A DNA stretch of 64,000 bases from Pseudomonas fluorescens (GCF_005938625.1 NZ_VCNJ01000005.1:1-64000); one strand, 5' to 3'. Numbered from the stretch's first letter, positions 26,164 through 39,224 are shown. The notes: generated from the letters alone by a model not told the origin. Made by a program: numbers and translations.

Positions 26164-27228
26164 TTAGTTAACCTTGGCGTTCAACTCACCCTTCAGATAA
26201 CGCTGGTACATCGCTTCCAGCGAGATCGGTTTGATCTTCGAAGCATTACCGGCAGTACCGAACGCTTCATAACGAGCGATACACACATCACGCATCGCCG
26301 TAACAGTGGCGCCGAAGAATTTACGCGGGTCGAATTCGCTCGGGTTGGTGGCCATCAGGCGACGCATCGCACCGGTGGACGCCAGGCGCAGGTCGGTGTC
26401 GATGTTGACCTTGCGCACGCCGTGCTTGATGCCTTCGACGATTTCTTCAACCGGTACGCCGTAGGTTTCTTTGATGTCGCCGCCGTACTGGTTGATGATC
26501 GCCAGCCACTCTTGTGGCACCGACGAGGAACCGTGCATCACCAGGTGGGTGTTCGGGATGCGCTTGTGGATTTCCTTGATGCGGTCGATGGCCAGCACGT
26601 CACCGGTTGGTGGCTTGGTGAACTTGTAAGCGCCGTGGCTGGTGCCGATGGCGATGGCCAGGGCGTCGACCTGAGTGCGTTTTACGAAGTCAGCGGCTTC
26701 TTCCGGGTCGGTCAGCATTTGGCTGTGATCCAGAACGCCTTCGGCGCCGATGCCGTCTTCTTCACCGGCCATGCCGGTTTCCAGCGAACCCAGGCAGCCC
26801 AGCTCGCCTTCTACCGAAACGCCGCAGGCGTGCGCCATGGCCACGGTTTGTTGAGTAACACGTACGTTGTAGTCGTAGTCGGTCGGGGTCTTGCCGTCTT
26901 CGCCGAGCGAGCCGTCCATCATCACCGAGCTGAAGCCCAGTTGAATCGAGCGCTGGCAGACGTCAGGGCTGGTGCCGTGGTCCTGGTGCATGCACACCGG
27001 GATGTGCGGGAACTCTTCGATCGCGGCGAGGATCAGGTGACGCAGGAATGGCGCGCCGGCGTATTTGCGAGCGCCGGCCGAAGCCTGGACGATCACCGGG
27101 GAGTCAGTCTTGTCAGCGGCTTCCATGATGGCGCGCATCTGCTCAAGGTTGTTGACGTTGAAGGCTGGAACGCCGTAGCCAAATTCGGCTGCGTGGTCCA
27201 ACATCTGGCGCATGCTGATAAGTGCCAT
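26164..27228 (-). CDS. fda: Class II fructose-1,6-bisphosphate aldolase
   Basis: 354-residue metal-dependent aldolase interconverting fructose-1,6-bisphosphate with dihydroxyacetone phosphate and glyceraldehyde-3-phosphate. Class II marks: [27 protein letters not shown] (zinc-binding His and catalytic Asp), [15 protein letters not shown], and VMHGSSSVP with NIDTDLRLA. It is the last gene of the minus-strand tkt-epd-pgk cluster, serving gluconeogenesis in pseudomonads, which lack phosphofructokinase for upper glycolysis. A degraded copy of its 3' end lies 0.8 kb further on. Confidence 0.96.
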   Translation of the reverse strand: MALISMRQMLDHAAEFGYGVPAFNVNNLEQMRAIMEAADKTDSPVIVQASAGARKYAGAPFLRHLILAAIEEFPHIPVCMHQDHGTSPDVCQRSIQLGFSSVMMDGSLGEDGKTPTDYDYNVRVTQQTVAMAHACGVSVEGELGCLGSLETGMAGEEDGIGAEGVLDHSQMLTDPEEAADFVKRTQVDALAIAIGTSHGAYKFTKPPTGDVLAIDRIKEIHKRIPNTHLVMHGSSSVPQEWLAIINQYGGDIKETYGVPVEEIVEGIKHGVRKVNIDTDLRLASTGAMRRLMATNPSEFDPRKFFGATVTAMRDVCIARYEAFGTAGNASKIKPISLEAMYQRYLKGELNAKVN

Positions 27229-27372
27229 TGTGTGTGTCTCTCCCGGTTGAGGGTCGTTAATCGTGCCAGCCTGCCGGAGCGGCGGCGGCTATTCAAGTGA
27301 TTGCAGATCGGGGGTTGAGGCCCGGTCTGGTGATTCGATAAAGCAAAATCCTGAGAGCTACACAGAACCCCT

Positions 27373-27460
27373 GTGGGAGCGAGCCTGCTCGCGAAAGCAA
27401 TCTTGCAGTCGCTGATGCAGTGCCTGTCAGACCGCTTTCGCGAGCAGGCTCGCTCCCACA
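27373..27460. repeat. REPIN-like inverted repeat, family E
   Basis: TGTGGGAGCGAGCCTGCTCG and CGAGCAGGCTCGCTCCCACA, about 50 nt apart, with inner GCGAAAGC/GCTTTCGC, between mliC and fda. Confidence 0.85.
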
Positions 27461-27480
27461 TTAGAACTGTGGTGTGTCAA

Positions 27481-27813
27481 TTACTGCGCCTTGCAGCCGC
27501 GGCCGATCAGGTCATTGGTGGCGACCCAGTACACCAGGCCTTCCTCTCCCTTGACGTGAAACGCCAGCATGCCGTCGCTGTACAGCGTGCCCGAAGCGCC
27601 TGGCTCTTCTTTCAGGCGATAGACCTGATCACCGCCACCCAGTCGAACGTCGACTTCCTTCTGACCGGCATCGGCGTAACGCCACAGCACCTTGGCCTGG
27701 CTGTCGCAGGTCCAGGTGGTCCAGTTGTCCGCCGGGGCAGACGACTGAAACAGGTTCAACTGCGCGCAACCGCCCAACAATGCCAACGCCGCAATGGCGA
27801 TCAAGCCTTTCAT
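27481..27813 (-). CDS. MliC-family lysozyme inhibitor lipoprotein
   Basis: 110 residues. Signal with lipobox LGGC (MKGLIAIAALALLGGC), so a lipoprotein. The mature domain has the MliC features WTCDSQAKVLWRYAD and the conserved MLAFHVKGE loop. A second cysteine near the end (RGC) probably pairs with the cysteine of TCDS. MliC proteins are small periplasmic or outer-membrane beta-barrels that block C-type lysozyme. Lies in the tkt-to-fda cluster with no functional link. Confidence 0.85.
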   Translation of the reverse strand: MKGLIAIAALALLGGCAQLNLFQSSAPADNWTTWTCDSQAKVLWRYADAGQKEVDVRLGGGDQVYRLKEEPGASGTLYSDGMLAFHVKGEEGLVYWVATNDLIGRGCKAQ

Positions 27814-27870
27814 CCGTGTTCCTCGACTGACGGCGCATGCCGCCAGCCCTGAGTTAAAGAGTCAGACCCG

Positions 27871-28092
27871 TCAAGGACAACCATGTTCCTTGGCCGGGGT
27901 TTGCGTCTCGTATTTGTCCAGACCGTCCGGCCCCGAACGCTTGTTCAGCACCGGGTTGGTTTCAGCCTGCCAGTCAGCCTGATAACAGCCCTTCTGCGAC
28001 TCGCTCGGCGCCGGCGTGGCCTCGGCCTTCGGGTTACTCCCGCAGGCCGCCAGCGTACCGGTCAGCAACAACAGCGCTAACGACTTGACCAT
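27871..28092 (-). CDS. Small hypothetical lipoprotein
   Basis: 73 residues with signal peptide and lipobox LAAC (MVKSLALLLLTGTLAACGS). The short mature part is rich in Pro, Ser and Glu and then YQADWQAETNPVLNKRSGPDGLDKYETQ. The ribosome site AAAGGAG lies just before the ATG at 28092. It sits 34 nt after pgk, so probably in the same transcript. Function unknown. Confidence 0.8.
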   Translation of the reverse strand: MVKSLALLLLTGTLAACGSNPKAEATPAPSESQKGCYQADWQAETNPVLNKRSGPDGLDKYETQTPAKEHGCP

Positions 28093-28126
28093 GTAAACAC
28101 TCCTTTGCCTGGCCAAACGGGCGGCC

Positions 28127-29290
28127 TCAGGCCTTGGCCCGGCTTTCCAGGACTTCAACGGCGGGCAGCACTTTGCCTTCGACGAATTCGAGGAACGCGC
28201 CACCACCGGTGGAAATGTAGGAGATTTGCTTAGCCACGCCATATTTATCGATCGCAGCCAGGGTGTCGCCACCGCCAGCGATGGAGAACGCCGAGCTTTC
28301 AGCGATGGCCTGGGCCAGCACTTTGGTGCCGTTGCCGAACTGGTCGAACTCGAACACGCCGACCGGGCCGTTCCACAGAATGGTTTTCGACGATTTCAGC
28401 AGTTCAGCGAAGTTGGCTGCAGTTTGCGGGCCGATGTCCAGAATCATGTCATCAGCCGCGACGTCAGCGATCAGCTTGACGGTCGCTTCAGCAGTTTCGG
28501 CGAATTCCTTGGCAACCACCACGTCAACCGGCAATGGCACGCTGACTTTGGCAGCGATGGCGCGCGCGGTGTCGAGCAGGTCCGGTTCGTACAGCGACTT
28601 GCCAACCGGGTGACCGGCCGCCGCGAGGAAGGTGTTGGCGATGCCGCCGCCGACGATCAGTTGATTGCAGATCTGGCTCAGGCTGTTCAGCACGTCGAGT
28701 TTGGTCGACACCTTGGAGCCGGCAACGATGGCTGCCATCGGCTGAGCCGGTGCGCCCAGCGCTTTGCCCAGTGCGTCCAGTTCAGCGGCCAGCAACGGGC
28801 CAGCAGCGGCGACTTTGGCGAACTTGGCCACGCCGTGGGTCGAACCCTCGGCGCGGTGGGCGGTGCCGAACGCGTCCATCACGAACACGTCGCACAAAGC
28901 CGCGTATTGCTGGGCCAGTTCGTCAGCGTTCTTTTTCTCGCCCTTGTTGAAGCGCACGTTTTCGAACAGCACGATGTCGCCGGCCTTGACGTCAACGCCG
29001 CCCAGGTAATCAGCGACCAGCGGCACTTCGCGGCCCAATGCTTTGCTCAGGTAGTCAGCGACAGGCTTGAGGCTGTTCTCGGCGGAGAATTCGCCTTCGG
29101 TCGGACGGCCAAGGTGCGAGCAGACCATCACGGCCGCGCCTTTTTCCAGGGCCAGCTTGATGGTCGGCAGCGAAGCCAGGATACGCGCATCGCTGGTGAC
29201 AACACCGTCCTTGACTGGGACGTTGAGGTCTTCGCGGATCAATACGCGCTTACCTTGCAGATCGAGGTCGGACATCTTCAACACGGTCAT
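28127..29290 (-). CDS. pgk: Phosphoglycerate kinase
   Basis: 387 residues; interconverts 1,3-bisphosphoglycerate and 3-phosphoglycerate with ADP/ATP. The N-terminus [29 protein letters not shown], the substrate-binding HLGRP and the C-terminal GPVGVFE and GGGDTLAAI nucleotide region are all present. The start at 29290 matches the family; ATG at 29299 adds MRP. Twelve bases downstream of epd, clearly an operon. Confidence 0.97.
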   Translation of the reverse strand: MTVLKMSDLDLQGKRVLIREDLNVPVKDGVVTSDARILASLPTIKLALEKGAAVMVCSHLGRPTEGEFSAENSLKPVADYLSKALGREVPLVADYLGGVDVKAGDIVLFENVRFNKGEKKNADELAQQYAALCDVFVMDAFGTAHRAEGSTHGVAKFAKVAAAGPLLAAELDALGKALGAPAQPMAAIVAGSKVSTKLDVLNSLSQICNQLIVGGGIANTFLAAAGHPVGKSLYEPDLLDTARAIAAKVSVPLPVDVVVAKEFAETAEATVKLIADVAADDMILDIGPQTAANFAELLKSSKTILWNGPVGVFEFDQFGNGTKVLAQAIAESSAFSIAGGGDTLAAIDKYGVAKQISYISTGGGAFLEFVEGKVLPAVEVLESRAKA

Positions 29291-29302
29291 GGGTCGCACT
29301 TC

Positions 29303-30355
29303 CTACGGTTTTTTTGAAGTTGCTGTTTGCAGATAGTGTTCTGCAACGTCCAGCATTCGGTTGGCAAAACCCCATTCGTTGTCGAACCAGGCCAGGATGT
29401 TCACCAGCCTTGGGCCGGAAACTCGGGTCTGACTGGCATCGACGATGGCCGAATGTGGGTCATGGTTGAAATCACAGCTGGCGTGCGGCAACTCGGTATA
29501 GGCCAGCAGGCCTTTGAGCGGGCCATGGGTGGCGGCCTCGCGCAGAATCCGGTTGACCTCATTGGCGTCGGTCGCGGTGGCGGTCTGCATCGTGATGTCG
29601 AGGCAGGACACGTTGACCGTCGGCACGCGTACGGCTTTGGCCTGAATTCGCCCGGCAAGTTCCGGCAGCAGACGCTCGATACCGCGCGCCAGACCAGTGG
29701 ACACCGGGATCACCGACTGGAACGCCGAACGGGTGCGGCGCAGGTCTTCGTGGTGATAAGCGTCGATCACCGGTTGATCGTTCATCGCCGAGTGAATGGT
29801 GGTGATCGACACGTAATCGAGGCCGATCGCCTTGTCGAGCAGGCGCAACAGCGGCACGCCGCAGTTGGTGGTGCAGGAGGCGTTGGACACCAGCAGTTCG
29901 TCGCCGGTCAGGCAATCCTGATTGACGCCGTAAACGATGGTGGCGTCGACATCCGCCTCGCTGGCCATCGGCTGCGAGAACAACACGCGTGGCGCGCCGG
30001 CGTCGAGAAAGCGCTGGCCGTCTTCACGGGTGTTATAGGCACCGGAACACTCAAGCACCAGATCGACGCCCAGCGACGCCCAATCGATGCCTTCGGGGGT
30101 GGCACTGCGCAGGACCTTCACGCAGTCGCCATTAATATAGAGACAATCGCCTTCTACTCGCACTTCGCCCGGAAAGCGGCCGTGGGTGGAGTCGAAGCGT
30201 GTCAGGTATTCGATGCTGGCCATGTCCGCCAGATCGTTGATCGCGACAATTTCAAACCCGGCTTTTTCGCCTCGCTCAAACAACGCACGCAAGACGCAAC
30301 GACCAATCCGGCCGTAGCCGTTGAGTGCAACTTTGTAGGGACGCGGTTGAGGCAT
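29303..30355 (-). CDS. epd: Erythrose-4-phosphate dehydrogenase (GapA/Epd type)
   Basis: 350 residues. NAD-binding motif NGYGRIGRCVLRAL at the start, catalytic Cys161 in SNASCTTNC, and the C-terminal WFDNEWGFANRM. Position between tkt and pgk is typical of epd, whose product oxidises erythrose-4-phosphate to 4-phosphoerythronate for vitamin B6 synthesis. A glyceraldehyde-3-phosphate dehydrogenase role cannot be fully excluded from sequence. The start at 30355 (MPQPRPYKVALNGYG) is chosen; the upstream frame runs into a family-C repeat. Confidence 0.9.
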   Translation of the reverse strand: MPQPRPYKVALNGYGRIGRCVLRALFERGEKAGFEIVAINDLADMASIEYLTRFDSTHGRFPGEVRVEGDCLYINGDCVKVLRSATPEGIDWASLGVDLVLECSGAYNTREDGQRFLDAGAPRVLFSQPMASEADVDATIVYGVNQDCLTGDELLVSNASCTTNCGVPLLRLLDKAIGLDYVSITTIHSAMNDQPVIDAYHHEDLRRTRSAFQSVIPVSTGLARGIERLLPELAGRIQAKAVRVPTVNVSCLDITMQTATATDANEVNRILREAATHGPLKGLLAYTELPHASCDFNHDPHSAIVDASQTRVSGPRLVNILAWFDNEWGFANRMLDVAEHYLQTATSKKP

Positions 30356-30388
30356 GGGGTTCTCGATAGTATTCGCTACAACACAACC

Positions 30389-30482
30389 CCCTGTAGGAGC
30401 TGCCGAAGGCTGCGATCTTTTGATCCTGTTTTTTTTAAGATCAAGATCAAAAGATCGCAGCCTCCGGCAGCTCCTACAGGGG
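30389..30482. repeat. Inverted repeat, family C
   Basis: CTGTAGGAGCTGCCGAAGG and CCTCCGGCAGCTCCTACAG with inner GCTGCGATCTTTTGATC/GATCAAAAGATCGCAGC, between epd and tkt. Confidence 0.88.
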
Positions 30483-30516
30483 AATGCGGTGGCTGGGGCC
30501 ACCGCATTCGTACTGC

Positions 30517-32514
30517 TTAGTCTTCCAGCAGCTCTTCAGCCTGACCCAGGATGTTTTCCAGGGTGAAGCCGAACTCTTCGAACAGTGCCGAAGCCGGAGC
30601 CGATTCGCCGTAAGTGGTCATGCCGATCACGCGACCTTCCAGACCCACGTACTTGAACCAGAAGTCGGCGTGAGCCGCTTCGATGGCAATACGCGCGCTC
30701 ACCTGCAACGGCAGCACGGCTTGCTTGTAGCCAGCGTCCTGAGCATCGAACACGCTGGTGCAAGGCATGGAAACCACACGCACCTTGCGACCTTGCTCGG
30801 TCAGTTTGTCGTAAGCCTGAACCGCCAGACCCACTTCCGAACCGGTCGAAATCAGGATCAGCTCAGGCTCGCCTGCGCAGTCCTTCAATACATAACCGCC
30901 ACGGCTGATGTCGGCGATCTGGCCGGCATCGCGTTCCTGGTGTTGCAGGTTCTGACGCGAGAAGATCAGCGCCGATGGGCCGTCCTTGCGCTCCAGAGCG
31001 TTTTTCCAGGCCACGGCCGATTCAACGGCATCGGCTGGACGCCAGGTGTCGAGGTTTGGTGTGGTACGCAGGCTGGTCAGTTGCTCGATCGGCTGGTGCG
31101 TCGGGCCGTCTTCGCCCAGACCGATGGAGTCGTGGGTGTAGACGTGAATCACTTGCTTCTTCATCAGCGCCGACATGCGCACGGCGTTGCGGGCGTATTC
31201 CATGAACATCAGGAAGGTCGCGCCGTAAGGCACCAGGCCGCCGTGCAGGGTTACGCCGTTCATGATTGCGGTCATGCCGAATTCGCGCACGCCGTAGTAC
31301 ATGTAGTTGCCGCTGGCATCTTCAGCGCTGACACCTTTGCAACCTTTCCACAGGGTCAGGTTGGAACCGGCCAGGTCAGCGGAGCCGCCAAGCAGTTCCG
31401 GCAACAGCGGGCCGAACGCGTTCAGAGTGTTCTGGCTGGCTTTACGGCTGGCGATGGTTTCGCCTTTGGCCGCAACTTCAGCGATGTAGGCCGAGGCTTT
31501 TTCGGAGAAGTCAGCCGGCAGTTCACCGCTCAGACGACGGATCAGTTCGTTGGCTTCGGTCGGGAATGCAGCGGAGTAGGCAGCGAAACGCTGATCCCAC
31601 TCGGCTTCGGCCGCGCGACCTTTTTCCTTGGCATCCCACTCGGCATAGATGTCGGCCGGGATTTCGAACGGGCCGTGGTTCCAGTTCAGCGCCTGACGGG
31701 TCAGAGCGATTTCCGCGTCGCCCAGTGGAGCGCCGTGGCAGTCCTCTTTGCCCTGCTTGTTCGGCGAGCCGAAACCGATAGTGGTCTTGCAGCAGATAAG
31801 CGTCGGCAGCGGGCTCTTGCGCGCGGTTTCGATAGCGGTCTTGATCTCTTCCGGGTCGTGACCGTCAACGTTGCGGATCACTTGCCAGTTGTAGGCTTCG
31901 AAACGCTTCGGGGTGTCATCGGTGAACCAGCCTTCGACTTCGCCGTCGATGGAGATGCCGTTGTCATCATAGAACGCAATCAGCTTGCCCAGACCCAGAG
32001 TACCGGCCAGGGACGCGACTTCGTGGGAAATGCCTTCCATCATGCAGCCATCACCCAGGAATACGTAGGTGTGGTGGTCAACGATGTTGTGGTTCGGGCG
32101 GTTGAACTGCGCTGCCAGAACTTTTTCTGCCAGAGCGAAACCGACGGCGTTAGCCAGCCCCTGACCCAGCGGGCCGGTGGTGGTTTCAACGCCCGGGGTG
32201 TAACCGAATTCCGGGTGGCCCGGGGTGCGGCTGTGCAATTGACGGAACTGCTTGAGGTCGTCGATCGACAGGTCGTAACCGGTCAGGTGCAGCAGCGAGT
32301 AGATCAACATCGAGCCGTGGCCGTTGGACAGCACGAAGCGGTCACGGTCGGCGAACGATGGATTGCTCGGGTTGTGCTTGAGGTAGTCGCGCCAAAGCAC
32401 TTCGGCGATATCTGCCATACCCATAGGGGCACCGGGATGGCCGCTGTTGGCTTTTTGCACGGCATCCATGCTGAGGGCACGAATGGCGTTGGCACGCTCA
32501 CGACGGCTAGGCAT
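30517..32514 (-). CDS. tkt: Transketolase
   Basis: 665 residues. Thiamine-diphosphate motif begins [12 protein letters not shown] and ends with the downstream Asn (AFYDDNG). The N-terminus [28 protein letters not shown] and the pyrimidine-domain block [12 protein letters not shown] are standard. It transfers two-carbon units between sugar phosphates in the pentose phosphate pathway and supplies erythrose-4-phosphate, the Epd substrate. First gene of the minus-strand cluster, divergent from the ArsR-methyltransferase gene with about 260 nt between them. Confidence 0.96.
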   Translation of the reverse strand: MPSRRERANAIRALSMDAVQKANSGHPGAPMGMADIAEVLWRDYLKHNPSNPSFADRDRFVLSNGHGSMLIYSLLHLTGYDLSIDDLKQFRQLHSRTPGHPEFGYTPGVETTTGPLGQGLANAVGFALAEKVLAAQFNRPNHNIVDHHTYVFLGDGCMMEGISHEVASLAGTLGLGKLIAFYDDNGISIDGEVEGWFTDDTPKRFEAYNWQVIRNVDGHDPEEIKTAIETARKSPLPTLICCKTTIGFGSPNKQGKEDCHGAPLGDAEIALTRQALNWNHGPFEIPADIYAEWDAKEKGRAAEAEWDQRFAAYSAAFPTEANELIRRLSGELPADFSEKASAYIAEVAAKGETIASRKASQNTLNAFGPLLPELLGGSADLAGSNLTLWKGCKGVSAEDASGNYMYYGVREFGMTAIMNGVTLHGGLVPYGATFLMFMEYARNAVRMSALMKKQVIHVYTHDSIGLGEDGPTHQPIEQLTSLRTTPNLDTWRPADAVESAVAWKNALERKDGPSALIFSRQNLQHQERDAGQIADISRGGYVLKDCAGEPELILISTGSEVGLAVQAYDKLTEQGRKVRVVSMPCTSVFDAQDAGYKQAVLPLQVSARIAIEAAHADFWFKYVGLEGRVIGMTTYGESAPASALFEEFGFTLENILGQAEELLED

Positions 32515-32707
32515 CGCTGATCTCCTGGGTTCTGGTAAGTCGAAACGGAAAAAAGGAGGGCATTTTCCCTCACCGGAGCGCCTCGGGGCAATGACAGATA
32601 GTCATCGGGGGGCGTTTTTCCAATGGATAGCGGCGCTTTCTGTTGGTGAAACCTTTCCGCTACTCGTTTGTAGAGTTAACCGCTTGGTGAGAAGTGCCAT
32701 TTATCGA

Positions 32708-32733
32708 GCAATATCAAAACTTTTTGATATTGC
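32708..32733. promoter_or_regulatory. Perfect ArsR-type operator upstream of the regulator-metK operon
   Basis: GCAATATCAAAA, a CT spacer and TTTTGATATTGC form a perfect 12-bp inverted repeat, 40 nt before the start of the regulator gene. Inverted repeats of the ATATCAAAA type are typical operators for ArsR-family repressors. Autoregulation and control of metK are inferred. Confidence 0.75.
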
Positions 32734-32772
32734 CCTTGCGATGAATTCCCCCCGTCACTAGACTGCGGCCCT

Positions 32773-33768
32773 ATGAATTTACGCGTGCCTTCCATTCGCC
32801 ATGACGATTGCGACGAGCTGGCGGCCCTGTGCAAGGCCGGCGGCGATCCGTTGCGGCTGAATGTATTGCGCGCGCTGGCCAACGACTCGTTCGGTGTACT
32901 GGAGCTGGCGCAGATTTTCGGCATCGGCCAGTCAGGCATGAGTCATCACCTTAAAGTGTTGGCGCAGGCCGACCTGGTGGCGACACGCCGCGAAGGCAAC
33001 GCGATTTTCTATCGCCGCGCCCTGCCCCACACCGAACTGTTGGGCGGCAAGTTGCACGCAGCATTGTTAGAAGAAGTCGACAACCTGACGCTGCCTGACG
33101 ATGTGCAGACGCGCATTGAACAGGTGCACGGCCAACGTGCGGCGGCCAGTCAGGACTTTTTCGCCCGGGTCGCGGAGAAATTTCGCGCCCAGCAGGATTT
33201 GATCGCAGGCTTGCCGCAGTACCGCGAAAGCGTGCTGGCCCTGCTCGACAAACTGAATTTCGATGGTGCTGCCACGGCCATTGAAGTCGGCCCCGGCGAT
33301 GGTGCTTTTCTGCCGGAACTGGCGCGTCGTTTCGGCACCGTAACCGCGCTGGACAACAGCCCGGCGATGCTCGAACTGGCGCGTCAGGTATGTGAACGTG
33401 AACAGCTGGCTAACGTCAGCCTGCAATTGGCCGATGCATTGAATGGCACAAGCCTCAAGGCCGATTGCGTGGTACTGAACATGGTGCTGCACCATTTCGC
33501 CGCGCCGGCCGATGCGCTCAAGCACATGGCCGACCTGCTGCAACCGGGCGGTAGCCTGCTCGTGACAGAGTTATGTAGCCACAACCAGAGTTGGGCCAGG
33601 GAGGCCTGCGGTGATCTCTGGTTGGGGTTTGAACAGGACGATTTGGCCCGTTGGGCCACCGCTGCGGGACTCGTTCCCGGGGAAAGCCTCTATGTAGGCT
33701 TACGTAATGGTTTCCAGATCCAGGTCCGCCACTTTCAGCGACCGGCTGGCGACACTCACCATCGGTAA
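32773..33768 (+). CDS. ArsR-family regulator fused to a SAM-dependent methyltransferase domain (SahR-like)
   Basis: 331 residues. The winged helix of the ArsR type covers about 10-95 (LAALCKAGGDPLRLNVLRALANDSFGVLELAQIFGIGQSGMSHHLKVL). A class I methyltransferase domain covers about 145-320, with motif I AIEVGPGDGAFLPELARRF and the later LQPGGSLLVTELC. Eighteen bases separate it from metK, so they share a transcript. Proteobacterial ArsR regulators of this architecture (SahR) sense S-adenosylhomocysteine and control SAM-cycle genes. That assignment is from the family and from context; whether the domain methylates anything is not known. Confidence 0.87.
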   Translation: MNLRVPSIRHDDCDELAALCKAGGDPLRLNVLRALANDSFGVLELAQIFGIGQSGMSHHLKVLAQADLVATRREGNAIFYRRALPHTELLGGKLHAALLEEVDNLTLPDDVQTRIEQVHGQRAAASQDFFARVAEKFRAQQDLIAGLPQYRESVLALLDKLNFDGAATAIEVGPGDGAFLPELARRFGTVTALDNSPAMLELARQVCEREQLANVSLQLADALNGTSLKADCVVLNMVLHHFAAPADALKHMADLLQPGGSLLVTELCSHNQSWAREACGDLWLGFEQDDLARWATAAGLVPGESLYVGLRNGFQIQVRHFQRPAGDTHHR

Positions 33769-33786
33769 ATTCAGGAAAACATCGAG

Positions 33787-34977
<1,191 letters not shown>

Positions 34978-34995
34978 GACTTTCCCGGTTGCACA

Positions 34996-35034
34996 AAAAG
35001 CCCCGCACGGTTCGCGCCGTGCGGGGCTTTTTCA
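34996..35034 (+). terminator. Rho-independent terminator of metK
   Basis: AAAAGCCCCGCACGG, short loop, CCGTGCGGGGCTTTTTC: a 15-bp GC-rich stem ending in a T-run, about 20 nt after the stop. Confidence 0.95.
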
Positions 35035-35047
35035 TGCCTCGAAAAGA

Positions 35048-35131
35048 GCAAAAGATCGCAGCCTTCGGCAGCTCCTACAAATGAAACGCACGCCTCGTGC
35101 AGGAGCTGCCGAAGGCTGCGATCTTTTGATT
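35048..35131. repeat. Inverted repeat, family C
   Basis: AAAAGATCGCAGCCTTCGGC and GCCGAAGGCTGCGATCTTTT arms with AGCTCCTACA/TGCAGGAGCT inside. Confidence 0.88.
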
Positions 35132-35208
35132 TTCATAACTGAAACACGATGCAAAACACCCACCCGTTGCTGCTCTGAATCCTGACTAATCTTCAAGCAT
35201 TCCCCTGA

Positions 35209-36900
<1,692 letters not shown>

Positions 36901-36997
36901 CTACACAATCCCGGCGCGCCGGGAACCCATCGGCCACCCAGGCGCTCCAACAGCGCAGTGCCTGACCGACCCGATTGCCTTTGCACATGGAGCTTTT

Positions 36998-37393
36998 ATG
37001 AAATTTTTCGCACCGCTCGCCTTGCTGACCCTTTGCGGCGTAATGGCCGCCCCTGTGATGGCCGACGAAGACGCCCCGGGCCTGACCGGCTGCGCTGCCA
37101 AGAAGCAGGGCATCATGAATCAGATCGAACAGGCCAAATCGCGCGGCAATGCCGATCAGCAGGCCGGCCTGCAAACGGCTCTGGATGAAGTGACAAAAAA
37201 CTGCACCGACGCGGGTCTGAAGAAAGAACGCGAAAACAAAGTGCTCGAAGCCAAGCACGAAGTGAGCAAGCGTCAGGCTGATCTCGACAAAGCCATGAAA
37301 AAAGGCGATCCGGAGAAGATCAACAAGCGCAAAGACAAGCTGGCTGAGTCGCGCAAAGAACTGCAAGACGCGCTGGACGAAATCGATAAGTAA
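36998..37393 (+). CDS. DUF1090 (YqjC-like) periplasmic protein
   Basis: 131 residues with a signal peptide (MKFFAPLALLTLCGVMAAPVMA). The mature protein starts with CAAKKQGIMNQIEQAKSRGN and CTDAGLKKERENKVLEAKHEVSKRQADL, two cysteines and charged heptad-like helices, the usual DUF1090 arrangement. Lys/Glu-rich coiled coil at the C-terminus. The start at 36998 is the only one that gives the signal peptide. Function unknown. Confidence 0.88.
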   Translation: MKFFAPLALLTLCGVMAAPVMADEDAPGLTGCAAKKQGIMNQIEQAKSRGNADQQAGLQTALDEVTKNCTDAGLKKERENKVLEAKHEVSKRQADLDKAMKKGDPEKINKRKDKLAESRKELQDALDEIDK

Positions 37394-37396
37394 AAA

Positions 37397-37468
37397 TCAA
37401 AAGATCGCAGCCTGCGGCAGCTCCTACCCTGATCAATGCAGGAGCTACCGCAGGCTGCGATCTTTTAA
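37397..37468. repeat. Inverted repeat, family C
   Basis: AAAAGATCGCAGCCTGCGGC and GCAGGCTGCGATCTTTT around a short centre with CAGCTCCTAC/GGAGCTACCG; between convergent genes. Confidence 0.85.
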
Positions 37469-37471
37469 CTA

Positions 37472-37921
37472 TCAATGATCGCGAAACTGTTTATGGCAAG
37501 CACTGCAGGCATCTTCAACTTTCTGCACCGCCGGCCCGAGATTGCTGGCCTTGTACGGCTGAACCTGACTGGCAATCACCAATTCACCGGTGGCCGCTTC
37601 AAGGTTGCGGGCCATTTCCTGAAAACGCGCCTGCTGCTTCCAGACATCGTCCTTGGCGCTGGTGTGATCTTCTTCACGCACCTGCGGGAAATGCTTCCAC
37701 GGTTCATGGGACAACGCATCGAGCTTGACCGCGCCTTCGGCGAACTTCGGCCCGTCGAACGGAATGCGCCCACGCAACATGCCGCCCAGGTCTTCGCCGG
37801 TTTTGAGCATTTGCTTGAAGATAGCCTTACGCTGGCCCAGCGGGGAATTCGGATCGACACCGCCACAGGCGGACAAGGTCAGACAGGCCAGCAATACAAC
37901 AGAAATGCTTTTAAGAGTCAT
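37472..37921 (-). CDS. Cytochrome c' / c-556-type lipoprotein
   Basis: 149 residues. Signal with lipobox LSAC (MTLKSISVVLLACLTLSAC). A four-helix class II cytochrome c domain ends in the haem-binding CSACH (about residues 139-143). The C-terminal location of CxxCH and the length are typical of cytochrome c'. Anchoring by a lipid is inferred from the lipobox. Possible role in gas binding or electron transfer; not resolvable from sequence. Confidence 0.87.
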   Translation of the reverse strand: MTLKSISVVLLACLTLSACGGVDPNSPLGQRKAIFKQMLKTGEDLGGMLRGRIPFDGPKFAEGAVKLDALSHEPWKHFPQVREEDHTSAKDDVWKQQARFQEMARNLEAATGELVIASQVQPYKASNLGPAVQKVEDACSACHKQFRDH

Positions 37922-38049
37922 GGTGGCTTCAGGTCACGGAATTCGGCGGCCAGTATCCTCGCGTCCCCGCCAAACACCAATAGCCCTATTAAAAATACGG
38001 GTTGTTCGAGCGCATGGAGCACTCGGCCAACCGGCACAGGAATCACTCC

Positions 38050-39222
38050 ATGAACAGCCGCTTCCAGGCCTGGCGTTACCCGCTGATCGCAACCCTGCCA
38101 CTGCTGGCAATCCTCGCCGGCTGCACCGGCGGTGACAGCGCCAAGCCAAAAACCCACGCACTGGCCACTTATTCCAGCGCCACCTGGGAAGCATTGCCGG
38201 CAGTGTCCGATAGCGATCTGGTCGCCGGCTTCGGTTCGTGGCGCAGCGCGTGCACCCGGCTCAAGGCTGACGCCGTCTGGGGCAGCACCTGCGCCGCCGC
38301 GGCCAACGTCCCGCAAAGTGCTGGCGAGATTCGCGCCTTCCTCAAACAAAACCTCGACGTCTACGGCCTGCGCGCTGAGAACGACAACCCCAACGGCTTG
38401 ATCACCGGTTACTACGAACCGGTCTACCCCGGCAGTTTGACGCCGACCGACACGGCCAATGTGCCGGTGTACGGCGTGCCGGAAGACATGATCATCGTCT
38501 CGCTGGACAGCATTTACCCGGAACTGAAAGGCAAGCGTCTGCGCGGTCGCCTCGAAGGCCGAGTGCTCAAGCCTTACGACGACGCAGCCACCATCGAATC
38601 CAAAGGCGTCAAAGCCCCCGTGGTTGCCTACCTGACCGATCCGATGAATCTGCAATTCCTGCAAATTCAGGGTTCAGGGCGGATTCAGACCCAGGACGGC
38701 AAACAGCTGCGCATCGCTTACGCCGACCAGAACGGCCATCCGTACCGGCCGATCGGCCGCTGGCTGGTCGAGCAGGGTGAGCTGAAGAAAGAAGACGTGA
38801 CCATGAACGCGATCAGCAACTGGGCAAAAGCCAACCCGGCGCGGATCCCGGAACTGCTCGGCAGCAATCCGAGCTATGTGTTCTTCACCCGCAACCCGGA
38901 CAGCAACGAAGGCCCACGCGGTTCGCTGAACGTACCGTTGACGGCGGGTTACAGCGCAGCGGTGGATCGCAAGGTGATTCCCTTGGGCAGTCTGCTGTGG
39001 CTGTCGACGACAAAACCGGATGGTACGGCACTGGTGCGTCCGGTGGCGGCGCAGGACACCGGCGGCGCGATTGCCGGTGAGGTCCGTGCAGATCTGTTCT
39101 GGGGCACGGGTGATGCGGCGGGGCAATTGGCCGGAGACATGAAACAGCAAGGGCAGATCTGGATGCTCTGGCCAAAAGGCGCGGCGTTGCCGCAAGTGCC
39201 GCAGGTGGCCGACAAACCTTAA
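38050..39222 (+). CDS. mltA: Membrane-bound lytic murein transglycosylase A
   Basis: 390 residues. The N-terminal lipoprotein signal (MNSRFQAWRYPLIATLPLLAILAGC) has lipobox LAGC. The MltA domain (about 120-290) contains GLITGYYEPVYPGS and QIQGSGRIQTQDG. The 3D (three-Asp) domain (about 300-375) includes GSLLWLSTTKPDG and the catalytic-region AAQDTGGAI. Cleaves peptidoglycan glycan strands with 1,6-anhydro product. The start at 38050 is set by the lipoprotein signal. Confidence 0.95.
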   Translation: MNSRFQAWRYPLIATLPLLAILAGCTGGDSAKPKTHALATYSSATWEALPAVSDSDLVAGFGSWRSACTRLKADAVWGSTCAAAANVPQSAGEIRAFLKQNLDVYGLRAENDNPNGLITGYYEPVYPGSLTPTDTANVPVYGVPEDMIIVSLDSIYPELKGKRLRGRLEGRVLKPYDDAATIESKGVKAPVVAYLTDPMNLQFLQIQGSGRIQTQDGKQLRIAYADQNGHPYRPIGRWLVEQGELKKEDVTMNAISNWAKANPARIPELLGSNPSYVFFTRNPDSNEGPRGSLNVPLTAGYSAAVDRKVIPLGSLLWLSTTKPDGTALVRPVAAQDTGGAIAGEVRADLFWGTGDAAGQLAGDMKQQGQIWMLWPKGAALPQVPQVADKP

Positions 39223-39224
39223 AA

